From: Phytophthora quininea
Taxonomy: Eukaryota > Oomycota > Peronosporomycetes > Peronosporales > Peronosporaceae
Length of the DNA stretch: 64,000 nt
Direction of reading: 5' to 3'
Assembly: GCA_011947345.1 (NCBI GenBank)
Contig: JAAVTG010000688.1
Coordinates: 124,001-188,000, forward strand
The translations under genes were made by a program, and so were the position numbers. A model generated the notes under the pieces. That model saw only the letters and a program-made list of their open reading frames with translations. It ran no database searches and was not told the DNA's origin. Below, one piece after another: positions 32,560-44,299 of the stretch (the stretch's first letter is position 1; each line of letters starts with the position of its first letter).

Positions 32560-33740
32560 TGGTGGACGCGAAGGTGATGAAGAATGGCATCTTGCGTGAT
32601 GTTATCGTCGGAGAGCCAAGAATCCTACAAGTCCCAACAGAATATGTACTATCCTGTAGTGGAGAAAATGATCAACAAAAAGTTGGCGATGTGATGTTTG
32701 TGCTAACAAAACAATCCGCTTGCTCTATAGAGAGCTCTGTCGAGAGCGCTGTCGATGCTGCTTCGTTCTCGACGGTTGCTTGCTTGCTCAGCACCGTCGT
32801 CCAATAGCACAGGTGTTCTTCGTCACGATTTACAGTCCACCCAAAGCGCATGGCGGACCAAATGATCAAGTCCATGAGGTTGTCGGCGAGCGTGGATATC
32901 TGCAGTCGGCGTCAACCAGAGAGAAGTTCGAGGGCAGCTCGGCGATATGACCATTGTCGACGGCGTCGTGACCCAACAAAAGCGATCAGGTTGCACGTGC
33001 GATAGAAACTCTCGTTGAGTTCTGGAGGCGTCGATGAATTGTCGACTGGATTTGCCGCCGTTGGAGAGGCGTGTGTGTGTGTGCGTTATCCATGCAGGAA
33101 CACCACCACTACGGTTGCAGCCTGCGTGGCGTAGAAGACTCGTTGTCGATGATCCCGTGGCAGCACAGCGTTGGGAAGGTTGTTGCCAGCCGGCCGCGAC
33201 ATACCGCGGACAACCATGTACGTTGCTAATCCTCGCTTCAGTGACACCGCGGCACCGCACTTCGTAACGGTTAGCTTAGTGGTTTTGGCTCCGCTCCGTC
33301 GAATAAGCCCAACGTGAGACTGCAAAGCAACCGCCCCGACAACACGCAGCACAATACCAGTGTCCAGCAAGAGCCTATACTGGATGGACCCGACGTGGTT
33401 GAAGTGTAAGATCAGCTTGAAGTGCCGGACGCGGTACAGAACGGCTCCGCTGCAGAAGCATGGCAGTCGCGAGCCTGGCCCAGCGCTCTGCTCTGTAGGC
33501 ATTTTAGATAGACCATTCAACGTTGTATCACATGCTTTAGAAGCGAAATTGTCCAGGGCAGAGGCAAGTTGAGTTCGCGCTCACTCTTTCCGCCCCGAAA
33601 TGCGTGTTTAACAGTCGTCACTAAAGCGAGGGTGGGCTCCGCCAGAAAAAGAGCGGCGCATTTCTCAACGCCCGAATGCCGCCAATCGCCGGCCATAATC
33701 GAATTTGCGGCGACATTCACAAGCCAAAGTCAACTGCTGC
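32560..33740. other. No gene recognised between GH1 and the histidine phosphatase gene
   Basis: 1.2 kb. A minus-strand frame at 33086-33520 is open for 144 codons, and another at 32823-33260 overlaps it, but neither has a recognised motif. A short TG repeat lies near 33070-33084. Confidence 0.4.
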
Positions 33741-34948
33741 ATGGTGTGCTCCACGACGACGCTGTTGGCGAGCGTGGCCTCGGCCGCCGTGGCTGGCGCC
33801 GCGCTGGGGATGCTGCTGAGCGGCCGCCGCGTGTGCCCGCGCGAGGGCTGCAGCGAGACGGAGGAGCACGGCGTCATGCGGCGTTTCACGTGCCTGTTGT
33901 GCCGCAAGAAGACGAAGGGTTTCCCCAGACGGCTGATCCTCGTGCGCCACGGCGAGTCCGAGGGCAACATCGACCCGCTGCTGTACGGCCGCGTGCCCGA
34001 CAACGCCATGCACCTCACGGAGCTCGGCTACGAGCAGGCCGTGGCGGCGGGCGAGGCCATCAAGAAGATTGTCGGCAACGAGACGATGGTGAGGATCGTT
34101 GGCACTCAAATTTATCTAAAATATTGTGCTAATCGGTGCCGTGGTGATCTCTCTCTTCTTAGCGCTTTATTGTGTCTCCGTACGTCCGCACCATTGAGAC
34201 GTTCGGCGGCATCCTCAAGGCCTGGGGTTTCGAAGGCAAGTCCATCCCGTGGTCCGAGGAGCCGCGTATTCGCGAGCAGGACTTTGGCAACTTCCAGGAG
34301 CCGATGAAGATCCGCGAGTGCAAGGCGCAGCGCCGACGCTTCGGCTCCTTCTTCTACCGCTTCCCGAGCGGAGAGTCCCCCGCCGACGTGTACGACCGCG
34401 TGTCGTCCTTCCTCGAGTCGCTCTACCGCATGTTTGAAAAGTCCTCGGAGGAAAACTATGTGCTCGTGACCCACGGCGTGGCCATCCGCGTCATCCTCAC
34501 GCGCTACTTTAAGTACCGCATCAGCGACTTTGAGATGCTCGAGAACTTCCACAACGGCGAGTTCGTCGTGCTCGAGTTCAACGAGTGCCAGGGCAAGTTC
34601 ATGCTCAAGACCATCGTGTCCAACGACGTGCAGATCAGCGAGGACGGCGCCGTGGCCGTGCAGACCCGCGAGTCCACGCAGCTGCGCATCCACCCGTGCG
34701 ACAGCATGTCGGCCATCTCGAGACCTTACTCGACGTCGCCCGTCAACCATTTTCGCCACCCGCCACCGCCGTCGCCTCCTACGTCCAGCACCACGTCGTC
34801 ACCTCGACACGAAGGCTCCGAGTGCGGGTTTTTATCGCCCACGTCCAGCATTTCCAAGTCGGTGGATGCAATCGCCAACAACAACAGTCGACCACCCCAC
34901 ATTGCCATGAACGAGATGAGGGAGCCCATGCAGCGCAGCATGCAGTAG
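33741..34948 (+). CDS. Histidine phosphatase (phosphoglycerate mutase-like) protein, membrane-anchored
   Basis: Two exons, 33741-34088 and 34163-34948, intron GTGAGG..CTTAG; the product is 377 residues with no frame break. The N-terminus (TLLASVASAAVAGAALGMLL) is a membrane anchor or signal. Catalytic motifs of the histidine phosphatase superfamily are present: LVRHGESEGN with the phospho-accepting His, and LVTHGVAIRV with the second His; RIREQDFGNFQ contains the conserved acidic segment. The tail after residue 280 is Ser/Pro/His-rich and low complexity. Substrate unknown: members include sugar-phosphate mutases, phytases and protein phosphatases. The length and tail argue against glycolytic PGM. 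Confidence 0.85.
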
Positions 34949-35044
34949 ACAACTGAGACCGTATTTAACAGGGATGTGCAAAATATAATGCATACAAACT
35001 CCAAGGCAATCGTTTAAGTTCGCACCAGTCATTAAGTGCGCTTT

Positions 35045-35054
35045 CGCCATTCGG
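35045..35054 (+). promoter_or_regulatory. Initiator-like element of ALG7
   Basis: CGCCATTCGG about 35 bp before the ATG at 35089; identical to the element before GH1. Confidence 0.4.
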
Positions 35055-35088
35055 CCACGTGTTGCTGAAAGTCGAAGTTGACGACACC

Positions 35089-36434
35089 ATGACGGCGCCA
35101 CTAGACGAGCTGCTGCCGCTGCCCGATGAGCTCAAGCGATATCTGCTGCATCTGACGGTCATTGGAGTCGTGAGCTACTTGGCCGTAGTGTTGTTGATCC
35201 CCGTGGTGGGGCGCCGCATGCCCGCCAAGCTCTCGGGCAAAGACCTCTGCAAACGCGGCACTCCTGCCGGTGACATCCCCATGTAAGTTCCATAGCCAAT
35301 ATCCGTCCTGTATAACGACCTGCAGTGTACTAACATTAGTGCAATGCTGTTGACCTGCAGTCCGGAGGCGCTGGGCATCGTCTCAGGCCTCGTATACGTC
35401 GCGGCGCTGGTGGTGACGGTGTTGACGGTGGTGGACAACACCGACGTCAAGGTGAGCTGCCGTTGTCATGATACAGAGCAAGACATAGAACTAACGACTG
35501 CTTTTGTGTCCATTTGATGCAATTCCTGCAGCGCATGATGGCGTGGGGCATCGCCAGCATCCTGTCGATGATCCTTTTGGGCTTCACAGACGACCTGCGC
35601 GATCTGCGCTGGCGTCACAAGCTGCTTTTCCCACCGCTGGCATCACTGCCACTACTGATCAACTACGCCGGTCTGACGGCCGTAGTGCTGCCTAAGCCCC
35701 TGCGTTTCTTGTTCGAGAAGGACACGCCACTGTACACGCTGCTGAACCCAGTGGTGCCTCTCAGTGACGGCGGAGAGGTCGTAGAGCTGGGACTCTTCTA
35801 CTACCTGTACATGGGCATGATGGCGGTCTTTTGCACGAACGCCATCAACATTTACGCCGGCGTGAACGGCCTTGAAGCCGGCCAGTCCTTCGTGATTGGC
35901 GCTGCAGTCGTGGTGCAGAACGTCTGGCAGATCCTGCTGGGCCACGACAACGAGAACTTCCATTACCTGTCGCTCATGTTCATGATCCCGTACCTGGCGA
36001 CGACGCTCGGGTTGCTGCGCCACAACTGGTATCCATCACGTGTGTTCGTCGGTGACACCTTCTGCTACTACGCCGGCATGACGTTTGCAGTTTGCGGCAT
36101 CCTGGGCCACTTCAGCAAGACGCTGTTACTCTTCTTCCTGCCGCAAGTGCTCAACTTCTTGTACTCAATACCGCAACTCTTCAAGATCGTGCCGTGCCCG
36201 CGTCACCGCCTGCCGAAGTTCAATCCGAAGACTGGTCTGCTTGAGCCATCCACCATTACGCCCGAGTCCACGCGGTCAAACTACACGATCATCAACCTCT
36301 TTCTCGTGGTGTTCGGACCGATGCGTGAGAATCACCTCGTGCTGGCATTGCTGGCCTTCCAAGTGCTCTGCTGTGCACTGGCCTTCTACATTCGCTACGG
36401 CATCAGCAGCTACTTCTACGACTTTGTCGAGTAG
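35089..36434 (+). CDS. ALG7: UDP-GlcNAc:dolichyl-phosphate GlcNAc-1-phosphotransferase
   Basis: Makes GlcNAc-PP-dolichol, the first step of N-glycan precursor assembly on the cytosolic face of the ER; target of tunicamycin. Exons 35089-35282, 35361-35451 and 35532-36434 with GTAAGT..GCAG and GTGAGC..GCAG introns; phases match, 395 residues, no frame break. It is a polytopic membrane protein of the GPT/MraY superfamily. Visible signature segments: [17 protein letters not shown] (polyprenyl-P site), [16 protein letters not shown] (Mg2+ binding Asp pair), [32 protein letters not shown] and [11 protein letters not shown]. Very conserved family, so confidence is high. Confidence 0.95.
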
Positions 36435-36547
36435 ATTTAGGTAGAGTCGACAAGCAATTTAGCCTTAAAAATCTCAACTGCAACGAGCTGTTAACGAGCG
36501 CGCACTAGTCTCTAGCGCTCCAACCGAAGCGCTCTGCTGTAATTCAT

Positions 36548-38160
36548 TCATTTCCATGTCACCTGCGAGGCTGGAGTCAGCACTTCGCTTCTCACTTTGA
36601 GAATGGACTTCTTCGGCGCCTTTGTCTTGTTTGGCAGTGGCAGCGGCTTCACAGGCGAGTTATCATTACCTTCAGACGTCACAACACCATCATTACTTCC
36701 GGTTCCTTTCGCACCGATAATTTTGCTGCGGGCGGTGGAGAACAGGTCGATCACGGGGATGTGCTGGCTGAAATGCATCAGCTGGGGCTTGCCAAACACC
36801 ATTCGGCCGTCCGTCACTCCATTGTCCGCATCGTCCTCCTCCTCGCTATGTTTTCTAACGGAGTCTTCGTAGTCACGGTTGATCTTCGCAGCTAGAGACT
36901 CGATCACCATCGTTTGGCGTACGGGGCGGCGCATATCCTCCGACCCCAGCGAATTGAACTGCGGAAGATACACTACGACTTCCTCCCCAGGATCCTTCGG
37001 GGCCTCCTCTGACCCAGTCCGCAACGCTACCAGACGAGCTGTTTCCTTTTGTTGAATAGCCACCTTCGAGTTCGGGCGCGGCTGAATCACGTGGACTTGC
37101 CCGCCATTTCCTGCTCTACTGATCTGCGCTTGTTGTGCCAACAGCAGATCTCGCGCCGATGGGTTGAACGTGCGGTTCATCGCCGTCTTGGCCCATTTCT
37201 TAATAATCCACCCGGCCAAATCGCCGAATACAAGGCCAATGTTGTCTGTTGTGCGGCTGATCTTCTCAATACCACGAAGTGTACGTGCAATCGTCGACTT
37301 TCTAAGCTGCAGTTCAGTCACGCCAGGCAGCACCGCCAACACTTTTAACAGCAGAAGTGCAGCAGAGCGAGTATTCTCCGACCGGAACCAATGACTCAAA
37401 ATTCCTTCCAGCGGCCTTAGTCCGTCCGCCTCCACAAAGCTCTCCAATGCTTTCTTCGGCTGCAACAAAACCCAGCTTCAGTAAGAAAGCCCTCGCACAT
37501 CATAACAAAAATACGTACTTGCATGTCCTTGTTGTTGAGGATGACCTTCTGCTTCTCCGTGCAGAGCTTGCCGACCTTCCTCTGGCTCACAATGATGTTA
37601 AGCACTTCTCTGGTGATCGTATAGGCCGTCTTCCTACTCTCAAACTTCTGCGTGTTGAGCGGTCTCTCCTTCTCATCGTGACTGTGTTTGTGTTTCTTCT
37701 TCTTGGCTCCTCCCTGCTGCTCTGCTGGCCTTTTGCCTTCGTTATTCGCCTCTTTAATGCTCTGTTTGACCTCTTCCAGCGACATGTCCGAGTACAGACC
37801 GTCCGTGAACAAGACTCTGAATTTCTTAATGTCTGCAAAGTACTGTGTGACTGTGCCAGAGCTCACGAGCTCTTTGCCCTCATAGCTGGTGGACGTTTTG
37901 GTGACGGTAGCGCCCAGGAACTGGTTCGGGTCGTTCTCCTGCTCCAGGCGCTTCTTCTCCTCCTCCGCTCGCTTCTCCTCGGGTGTCTTGGGGATCACTA
38001 GCTGCTCCATCCGGGCGGCATCCACCTGCTCCTTGTAGTTGTCGTTGTACTCCAAACTGTACAGGCCAGAGCCCGCGTCGAAACCCAAGACATGGCCCGT
38101 TCGACCCTCCACTGGGTTGGCCACACGCGTCCCCAGAGGGTAGCGCTGGGCCTCGCGCAT
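36548..38160 (-). CDS. PNUTS-like protein: TFIIS N-terminal domain with C-terminal PP1-docking motifs
   Basis: Two exons, 38160-37519 and 37459-36548, intron GTACGT..TTGCAG; 517 residues without frame break. The N-terminus (YPLGTRVANPVEGRTGHVLG, YSLEYNDNYKEQV) resembles a Tudor- or SH3-like barrel. A basic, charged middle is followed by a TFIIS N-terminal (LW) helical bundle at about 200-290 (LESFVEADGLRPLEGILSHW, then LLLLKVLAVLPGVTELQL), as in PPP1R10/PNUTS and IWS1. The extreme C-terminus has KSILKVR (a SILK motif) and SQVTWK* (RVxF-type, like TVTW of PNUTS), both PP1-binding elements. I infer a nuclear PP1 regulatory subunit acting on RNA polymerase II. Without similarity searches the assignment to PNUTS rather than another LW-domain protein is tentative. 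Confidence 0.7.
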
Positions 38161-38660
38161 TCGCACCTACATGAGCGTCGTTAGGACAAGAGCAAGAAAC
38201 AGCTTCAGATTGATAGGCGATACCATTTTGTTGCTTGGACAAGGAACGATTAGCAGTCACTATCGCGAAACGATACACAAGTTTCGCTTTAGTGACCATA
38301 ATACGTTTTTGATCCTACTTTTATACACTACGGAGCATGGAAGCGCTCGATCAAGCTGCATCCAGCTAAAAAGTAAAATGCATATTAACCTGGTGGCCTG
38401 AGTTTGCTTTGACGCAGTGAATACGTGTAGTCGTCGAGGGCCATCCACTTGCAGCACGGCAACTTCAGTCCAAGATTTTGACTTTTATAGCTTTTGCCAT
38501 ACGAAATCAGCGTGATCATCTTACCCAGCGTCAACACGGGCGTCTGCCTGTAAACCGTTCATTTACGATGTCCTCCGCCGGAGAAGTCGTTCAGCGCTGC
38601 CAATTCTGTGCCAAAAGCTCTTTGGGGCGACAACTCGACAGTGCCCGTTCTGACCACTCT
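38161..38660. other. Intergenic region between divergent genes
   Basis: Contains the promoter regions of the PNUTS-like gene (left) and metalloprotease-like gene A (right). No other gene is recognised. Confidence 0.4.
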
Positions 38661-38667
38661 TCATTCC
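38661..38667 (+). promoter_or_regulatory. Initiator element of metalloprotease-like gene A
   Basis: TCATTCC, a perfect YCAYTYY initiator, 7 bp before the ATG at 38674, in the context TCATTCCTCCGCGATGG that resembles CAATTCCTCCGCCATGG before paralogue B. Confidence 0.5.
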
Positions 38668-38673
38668 TCCGCG

Positions 38674-39739
38674 ATGGCGCCGCATCAAGATCGATTCCTC
38701 ACCCGGCTAATAGTGGCCGCAGCAATTGTTGCATGCATATTGTGCACTTCTGTTGTTTCGGGGCCAAGTGCAATCGAAAGTCTTCAGGGAATCAAGGGCA
38801 TTCACTACCAACGATCCAGGAACAACACAACGAACGGAGATCTTCAAAACCACCCAACCGTCTGCGGGGTCTAGTGGTGATGATATTAGTTCGGAAAGGT
38901 CGATCAACAACCTCCCGACACCAGGCTCTGCCGGAGGATCAGCTGGTGGCGTAACTTTGGAGACATCACTTCGGCTGCCGGACAATGCGTAGTCGGAAAC
39001 CCGACCGAGTACATCACCACTCACGACGTGAATTGGGTCTACGACAACCGCATCGCGAGCGGCGTACCAGCCTTCAAGAATTACATCTTCGACCAAGTCG
39101 TCGCGAACAACGGATCACTTAACTACTGCGTTCGCTGGGACAGCACCAACAAACTCTCGAAGGAAATGGCGTCAAAGTTCGAGCCAATGCTCAATCGCCA
39201 ATTCAAAGCTTGGAACGAATGGCTGATCGGGTACGATTGCTGGCCGTTCAAGTCTTTCGACGTCAAAATCGTGGGGTGGGCTGTCCGAGATGCCTCTCTT
39301 TTGGACTGGAGTGATGATTCCCTTGGCACGATCTATGACGGCGTCTTCGATGCTAGCGGCTCTCCGCAGTGTCCTGATGACTGCTACAAAACATCTGAAC
39401 CAAGCACCCAGCTCGGACACCATCGCCTGCAAGGGAACTCCTTTCGACATGTCGTTGTGGCCAACCTTGGGGCAGGGTGGCGGTGCCGGTGGTGACTGGG
39501 GTCAATGAGTCGACCAAGAAAACATGTTGGCGATGATCGACAACGAGGAACTGCAGATTGTTGCCCACGAAATCGGCCATGGATTTGGTCTTCCAGACTT
39601 TTACCAGCCTTCGGATAAGCCCAGCGACAACTTTCCAGTGTGCATCAAGATGGCTGGTTCGTCCATGACGATCACTCCTTCAGATGGTTGGATGCTGCGC
39701 CGCGTGCTGGAGCACGTTAAGAATCGCTACAACTTCTAG
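38674..39739 (+). pseudogene. Secreted HExxHxxGxxD metalloprotease-like protein A, broken
   Basis: Starts with a signal peptide (RLIVAAAIVACILCTSVVSG) and a Ser/Thr/Gly-rich linker spread over three frames, then the conserved module beginning FGDITSAAGQCVVGNPTEY, through WNEWLIGYDCWPFKSFDVKI and the zinc motif AHEIGHGFGLPDFY. It is about 80 percent identical by eye to gene B at 44569. Breaks: run-length changes near 38763, between 38790 and 38880, near 38956 and near 39390 (an extra A). A TGA at 39506-39508 replaces the CGT that follows GGDWGQ in gene B. The number of breaks and the stop make a real pseudogene likely. The HExxHxxGxxD motif suggests a metzincin-like zinc site with Asp as third ligand; no proteolysis is proven. 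Confidence 0.75.
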
Positions 39740-40011
39740 TGTTTCTCGGCAAAATCCTTGAGCGTGTTTGTGTGTGGTCTCTGGCCAGCTCCAAAGGAGT
39801 AGGGCGTCGATAAATGTTTTTGATAACTTGGATGTGACAAGAAACCTGTTTGTTTTTGATATCCGTCCACCAATAGGTATGACTGCTCTGAAATCTGTTC
39901 GCACAAATGTTTAATTATCATCAGAGCAAACAGCTTGAGGTTGCCGAATTGATGGCACAAAATAGATCCAAACGAGCCATCATGAAAACTATGAGCCACT
40001 CACATTGAGCC

Positions 40012-41249
40012 TTACTCAACCAGCGAACGTAAAACCAGTTCAGGAGGATTTTCGCTAACATTTGCAGCCCCTTTAGCGGGATTGCGGCCACTCATGTGCC
40101 GGTCAGCGTCAATGACATCCGTCAGGCATACGCCACAAAGCACTCCAGCTTGGGTAAATCATGCGATCAAGTCGAGGTACCATCTGACCAAGAAAGGGTT
40201 ACCGTTGTGATTACGGAGCCGCAACTGGGTCGAACATACCGCACGTTCAGATGACAAAGCATAAACTTCTTCATAGGCTGGAACACAGCCACGCAGTGCT
40301 CGTGAAGCGCTGGACTCCCAATGCTGAAACAAAAACTGCATGACGTCGTGTTCGTACTAATATCCACTTGAATTCCGTTCCAGTGCTCCTCCACGATGTT
40401 TAACGCGAGACCGTCGAATTTGGTTCCGCGTGTTACGGAGAAAGCGTATGCCAAACCCGCTCTCCATATTGTTCTACAAGCGAGTCAACTCAATTTTGTT
40501 GTCCGTGTTCAGTCCGGCAGCAACAGCGGCCTGTCGGAGCACCATGGCTCTTTCCTAGTTCTGCTGCCGCTCCAGTCGACGCATTTCTCAATCTCGCTCC
40601 TGTTCCATCTCCCACAGATCGCAGTCCTCGTAGACATCTTCTTCCCGGCCCTCGGTTTCGTCATCGTCGAAGCGTCGATCATTGTGCCTTGACTCTTGTA
40701 CCCCAAACTGCGATGGCGAGGAGTCGTGAAGCTGCGCTTCCAACGCCGTCGTGAGCGAGATCATTACTGGTTGGAAGGGTCCAAACCGAACCCCGTTGTT
40801 GTCGTCCAGGTCGGTCAACCGTAAGGCCTTCCCGCAGTGTTGGTAGACACCCGTGTGGATGAAACTCATCGCCTCTAGCAGCTGTGCTCGCGCGTCAAAC
40901 AGAACCGGCAGCACTCGGCACTCAGTCGTCAAGTTTGACGTCATCTCCTGGGAATCCTTCCGAGTCTCGTTCCAAGCACTCACAGTCTACTCTTTCTAGA
41001 GCTCCTCAATGTCCTTGGGTTCCAATTGGTGCCAGTCGTGGTCACGTCAACCGCCGAGGTGAACGTCCATAGAGTCCATTAGGAACTGGAAGCGGACCAT
41101 AGCGATGGCATCGCGACAGTCTTGAGGGAGAGCGTCACCGCAATAAGAAAAAACTGCACAGCGACGTCAGGCTCGAGGAACGGCGTCAGGCGGTTGTAGA
41201 TCAGCGTCACAACGTCCACCAACGTCGGGCTCGTCTTCTGTCTCTTCAT
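40012..41249 (-). pseudogene. DLIAGFTP family, copy 1, broken
   Basis: Starts at ATG 41249 (MKRQKTSPTLVDVVTLIYNR) with the F-box-like N-terminal helix block (LTPFLEPDVAVQFF). Then come, in changing frames, MDVHLGG, DWHQLEP, LPVLFDARAQLLEAMSF, FGPFQPVMISLTTALEAQL, CSFCFSIGSPALHEHC, VAVFQPMKKFMLCHL and WYLDLIA. There the family Gly is replaced by a stop: TGA at about 40156-40158 within DLIA-FTQAGVLCGVCLTD. The frame ends in TAA at 40012-40014. There are in-frame stops and frame changes also near 41000-41060. It is head-to-head with copy 2, about 150 bp apart. Function unknown. Confidence 0.7.
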
Positions 41250-41398
41250 TGGGGCAGTAGCTTGAGCTTTTGGGTGGAAACCTTTTAAAACCCATAAGTT
41301 ACGTCATGACGGCGCGGGTTATATTCATACCACCCGTTGGTTATGTGACCATAAAACCCATCTAGATTTATTGAAACCCTCCTTCATTTTGAAAGCCA

Positions 41399-42649
41399 TT
41401 GAAGCCCAAGCCGTTGGCGGCGCTGGCGGACGCTGTGGCGCTGTTCCGCGACTCGCTGCACCTGCATCTGTACTACGACGACGCCAACGCTCTGCTCCTG
41501 CTGCTTGGGCAGCTGCTCCCACCAGACGTGCGTGACACCTCGCCACGTACGCCTTGCACCAGTTCACCGAGTGCAACGACGTGCACTTGGGCGACGAGTG
41601 CGACAACGACTGGTACTTTTGGAGCCAAAGTCGCTGCGAGGCGGCCAGTTCATTGCTCGCTGCGACTGCTACGACGCCGAGGGCTTCGACTACGAGCCGT
41701 GGTAAGACCCACCGCTTCCGGTTCTGTTCGACGCCAGAGCGCAACTGCTAGAGGCGGCGTGTCTTGTGTACGACGGCATCTCGAGGTACTGTAGCGCTCT
41801 GCAGCTTGTGAATCTGGACGACCATGATAAGGTTCGCTTCGGAGCCTTCCAGCCAATGCTGTTCTCGTTGACTGGTGAGTTGGAAGAGCAGCTGATGCCT
41901 GCAGAAGAATATTTCAGTGACGAGGAGAGCGACGCGGACACGATGAACTTTGACGGCGACTGGAACGCAGAGCAACGACGGAAAAGAAACAAGCGACGCC
42001 AGTGGAGGGAGAGGACCAAGGAGGAAGTGAAGACGCTGAAGCAGATCTCCAAAGACATTAGGGTGAAACCTATCGATGTTGACAATAGAAACGAGTTGCT
42101 GCTCTTGGTGAACAGTGCAGAGGAAGGACTGGGGACGAGGTTCTTTCAGAGCACAAGGAATCAGCCACATCAGTCGACTGGGATCGTGGAGGAGCATTGG
42201 AACAGCATTGAAGTAGATCTGGTAGCGGACTCGACCACGTGCAGCATTTGCGCTAGAAACAAGAGTCCCCTACTGCGCCAGCACTGCGAGGCTGTGTTCC
42301 AGCCCATGAAAAGTTCATACTCTGCCATCTGAAGCATGTGCGGTATGTTCGACCGGATCCCTGGCGCCTCGACGAGCAGGCTGATGCGCCGTATCCCGTC
42401 CATTTCTTCTTGGACTTGATTGCGGGCTTTACGCCGAGCGGTGTGCTGTGCGGCGTGTACCTGACGGATACGTTCTCGCCCGATAGACATGCTAATGGGG
42501 TCAACATGAATGACGGCGCTGTGGACATGCATTTGACAGAGGGCCCAGACAGAATCATCCGAAGACGATATGGCGAGCTGCGTTTCACCCCGGAACAACT
42601 CGATCGAATGAAGGCGGCTGGTGTTACTGTGATGAGAGTGCAATCTTAA
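41399..42649 (+). CDS. DLIAGFTP family, copy 2, frameshifted
   Basis: The first helix block (LFRDSLHLHLYYDDANALLL) is in the frame from 41399, without a clear ATG. Conserved family segments follow in changing frames: ECNDVHLGDECDNDWYFW, ARCDCYDAEGFDYEPW, LPVLFDARAQLLEAACLVYD, FGAFQPMLFSLTGELEEQL, an acidic and basic insert (about 41905-42060), LVNSAEEGLGTRFFQS, VEEHWNSIEVDL, TTCSICARNKSPLLRQHC, then after one missing A near 42310 FILCHLKHVRYVRP and FLDLIAGFTPSGVLCGVYLTD. It ends in TAA at 42649 after a family-specific tail. The breaks near 41520, 41640 and 41705 need checking. A possible zinc site is made by the Cys pairs. No known function. Confidence 0.65.
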
Positions 42650-42911
42650 AGCGTTGTCCGCGGAGAAGCAGCACGGTAAACGAAGGCGAATGACAAGGAT
42701 TACGGGGAGCGTTCTGCCCGTGAAGTTTCGCTCAAGGGTTCGTCGACTGCATTTTGTTACTTTATCACCGAAAAGCCACAACAGCACAATCACGCTTACA
42801 CTGATTCTCGGTCCATTACGCTGACAAGCAAGCTTCATGAAGTTGAAGCTTCCGGAGCTTGTTGTCATTATTAAATTTGCCAACAACAAATCAAGTGCCC
42901 AAGGCTTCAAC

Positions 42912-43969
42912 ATGTCGACTGCTCCACGGACTGTGAACGCGTACGCCGCCTTCGAACCATCGGGCAAGATCGCGCCGTTCCAATACCAGTCTCGTCCGCT
43001 CGGTGCCGACGACGTCGAGATCAAGATCTCGCACTGCGGGATCTGCGGGTCGGATATCCACCACCTCGACAGCGGCTGGAAGCCGACCATCTATCCGTGT
43101 GTGTTCGGCCATGAGATCATTGGCGAAGTGTCGGTGGTCGGTGCCGACGTCAAGCACCTCGCTGTGGGCGACCGCGTTGGCGTTGGCGCTCAGGTGTGGG
43201 CCTGTTTGAACAAGGACCCCAAGAGGCCGTGTGAGGATTGTGCTGACGGTGAGAACGCGTTCTGCAACCGCTCGGTGATCACGTACGACGCAAAATACGA
43301 GGACGGCTTGATGGCCTACGGAGGCTACGCCGACTACGTGCGTGTCGACAGTAATTTCGCTTTCAAGATCCCCGAGAACATTCCGTCAGCTGCTGCTGCG
43401 CCATTGCTGTGTGCTGGTGTTACTGTGTACACGCCACTGAAGAAGAACGTCAAGCCCGGCGACCGTGTGGGCGTGATCGGCATTGGTGGTCTGGGCCACC
43501 TCGCCATCCAATTCATCCGAGCGCTTGGAGCCACGCCTATCGCGTTCTCTCGCTCCGCCAACAAGGAACAAGAGATTCGCGGTCTTGGAGCTGAGGAGTT
43601 CTACAACCTCAGCGACCCGGAGGATACCGAGAAAGCCGTCAACTCTGTCAATGTGTTGCTACTGACAGCTGACGCCACCAACATGCCCTACAACATGTAC
43701 CTGACTCTGGTTAAGAAGCGCGGTACGTTCATCATGGTCGGCGTCCCCAACGATGAAGTGAAGGCCTCCCCATGCTCGTTGTGGCCAAGGGCATCAAGTG
43801 GGTGGGTAGTCTCATCGGCAGCATCCAGGACATCAAGGACATGCTGGAGCTGGCTTCCAAGAAGGACGTGCGCGCCATTGTGCAAGAGATGCCTATGAGC
43901 AAGGTGAACGATGGCATCGCGATGATGCGTGAGGGTAGTGCGCGCTACCGCGTCGTCCTGGAGAATTAG
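42912..43969 (+). CDS. Zinc alcohol dehydrogenase of the cinnamyl-alcohol-dehydrogenase type (ADH copy 1)
   Basis: Medium-chain dehydrogenase reducing aldehydes with NADPH. ATG 42912 starts MSTAPRTVNAYAAFEPS. Catalytic zinc ligands are in CGICGSDIHH and FGHEIIGE; four structural-zinc Cys occur in ACLNKDPKRPCEDC..NAFC. The Rossmann motif is GIGGLGHLAIQF and the following FSRSANKEQE segment fits NADP preference in CAD enzymes. A C run at about 43771 (CCCC, expected CCCCC) shifts the frame after NDEVKAS; the true end continues in another frame to RYRVVLEN and TAG 43969. With one base the product is 352 residues. The same run is short in ADH copy 3, suggesting systematic error. Confidence 0.9.
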
Positions 43970-44110
43970 GCATTGTCTAGCAGTTTGACTGAATTCTCAC
44001 TACTTACTTATCGCTACGCAAGGAAAGCCCGTGCTGTTTGGATTCAATGTAAGAAACCTTTAATCTCGGTAGGTCTTTAATTTCTTTGTGGTCGACATTC
44101 TTGCTGTTGC

Positions 44111-44175
44111 GGCGGCCAAACATACCGCACATACCGCAGATGCTCCAGATGACGAAGCATAAACTTCTTCAGCCG
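44111..44175 (-). pseudogene. DLIAGFTP family, copy 3: isolated fragment
   Basis: The minus strand reads LKKFMLRHLEHLRYVRYVWP, matching the PLKKFMxxHLKHVRYVRP block of the family. It contains a short duplication of RYV. Nothing else of the gene is visible around it. Confidence 0.6.
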
Positions 44176-44299
44176 CGGACGTCCTGCCATGGTGCCTTAC
44201 TCAACATTGATCGCGCTACCATCGACGTTGAAAATCTGGATGAGACCGCAAGCACTTCCTTGTCGACGTGTCGACACCAAGATTTCACTCAGGATATGT

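Noticed and set aside
33068..33084. TG dinucleotide run
   Set aside because: Too short to be more than a chance microsatellite.
33086..33520. 144-codon minus-strand frame containing LLLDTG, suggestive of a retropepsin
   Set aside because: Only the short LLLDTG match; surrounding sequence does not resemble a retroviral-type protease and overlaps another equally open frame.
34112..34759. 215-codon minus-strand frame opposite the histidine phosphatase
   Set aside because: Antisense shadow of a well-supported gene.
37357..38001. 214-codon plus-strand frame opposite the PNUTS-like gene
   Set aside because: Leu/Arg-rich shadow; apparent membrane segments arise from antisense reading of Glu/Lys-rich codons.
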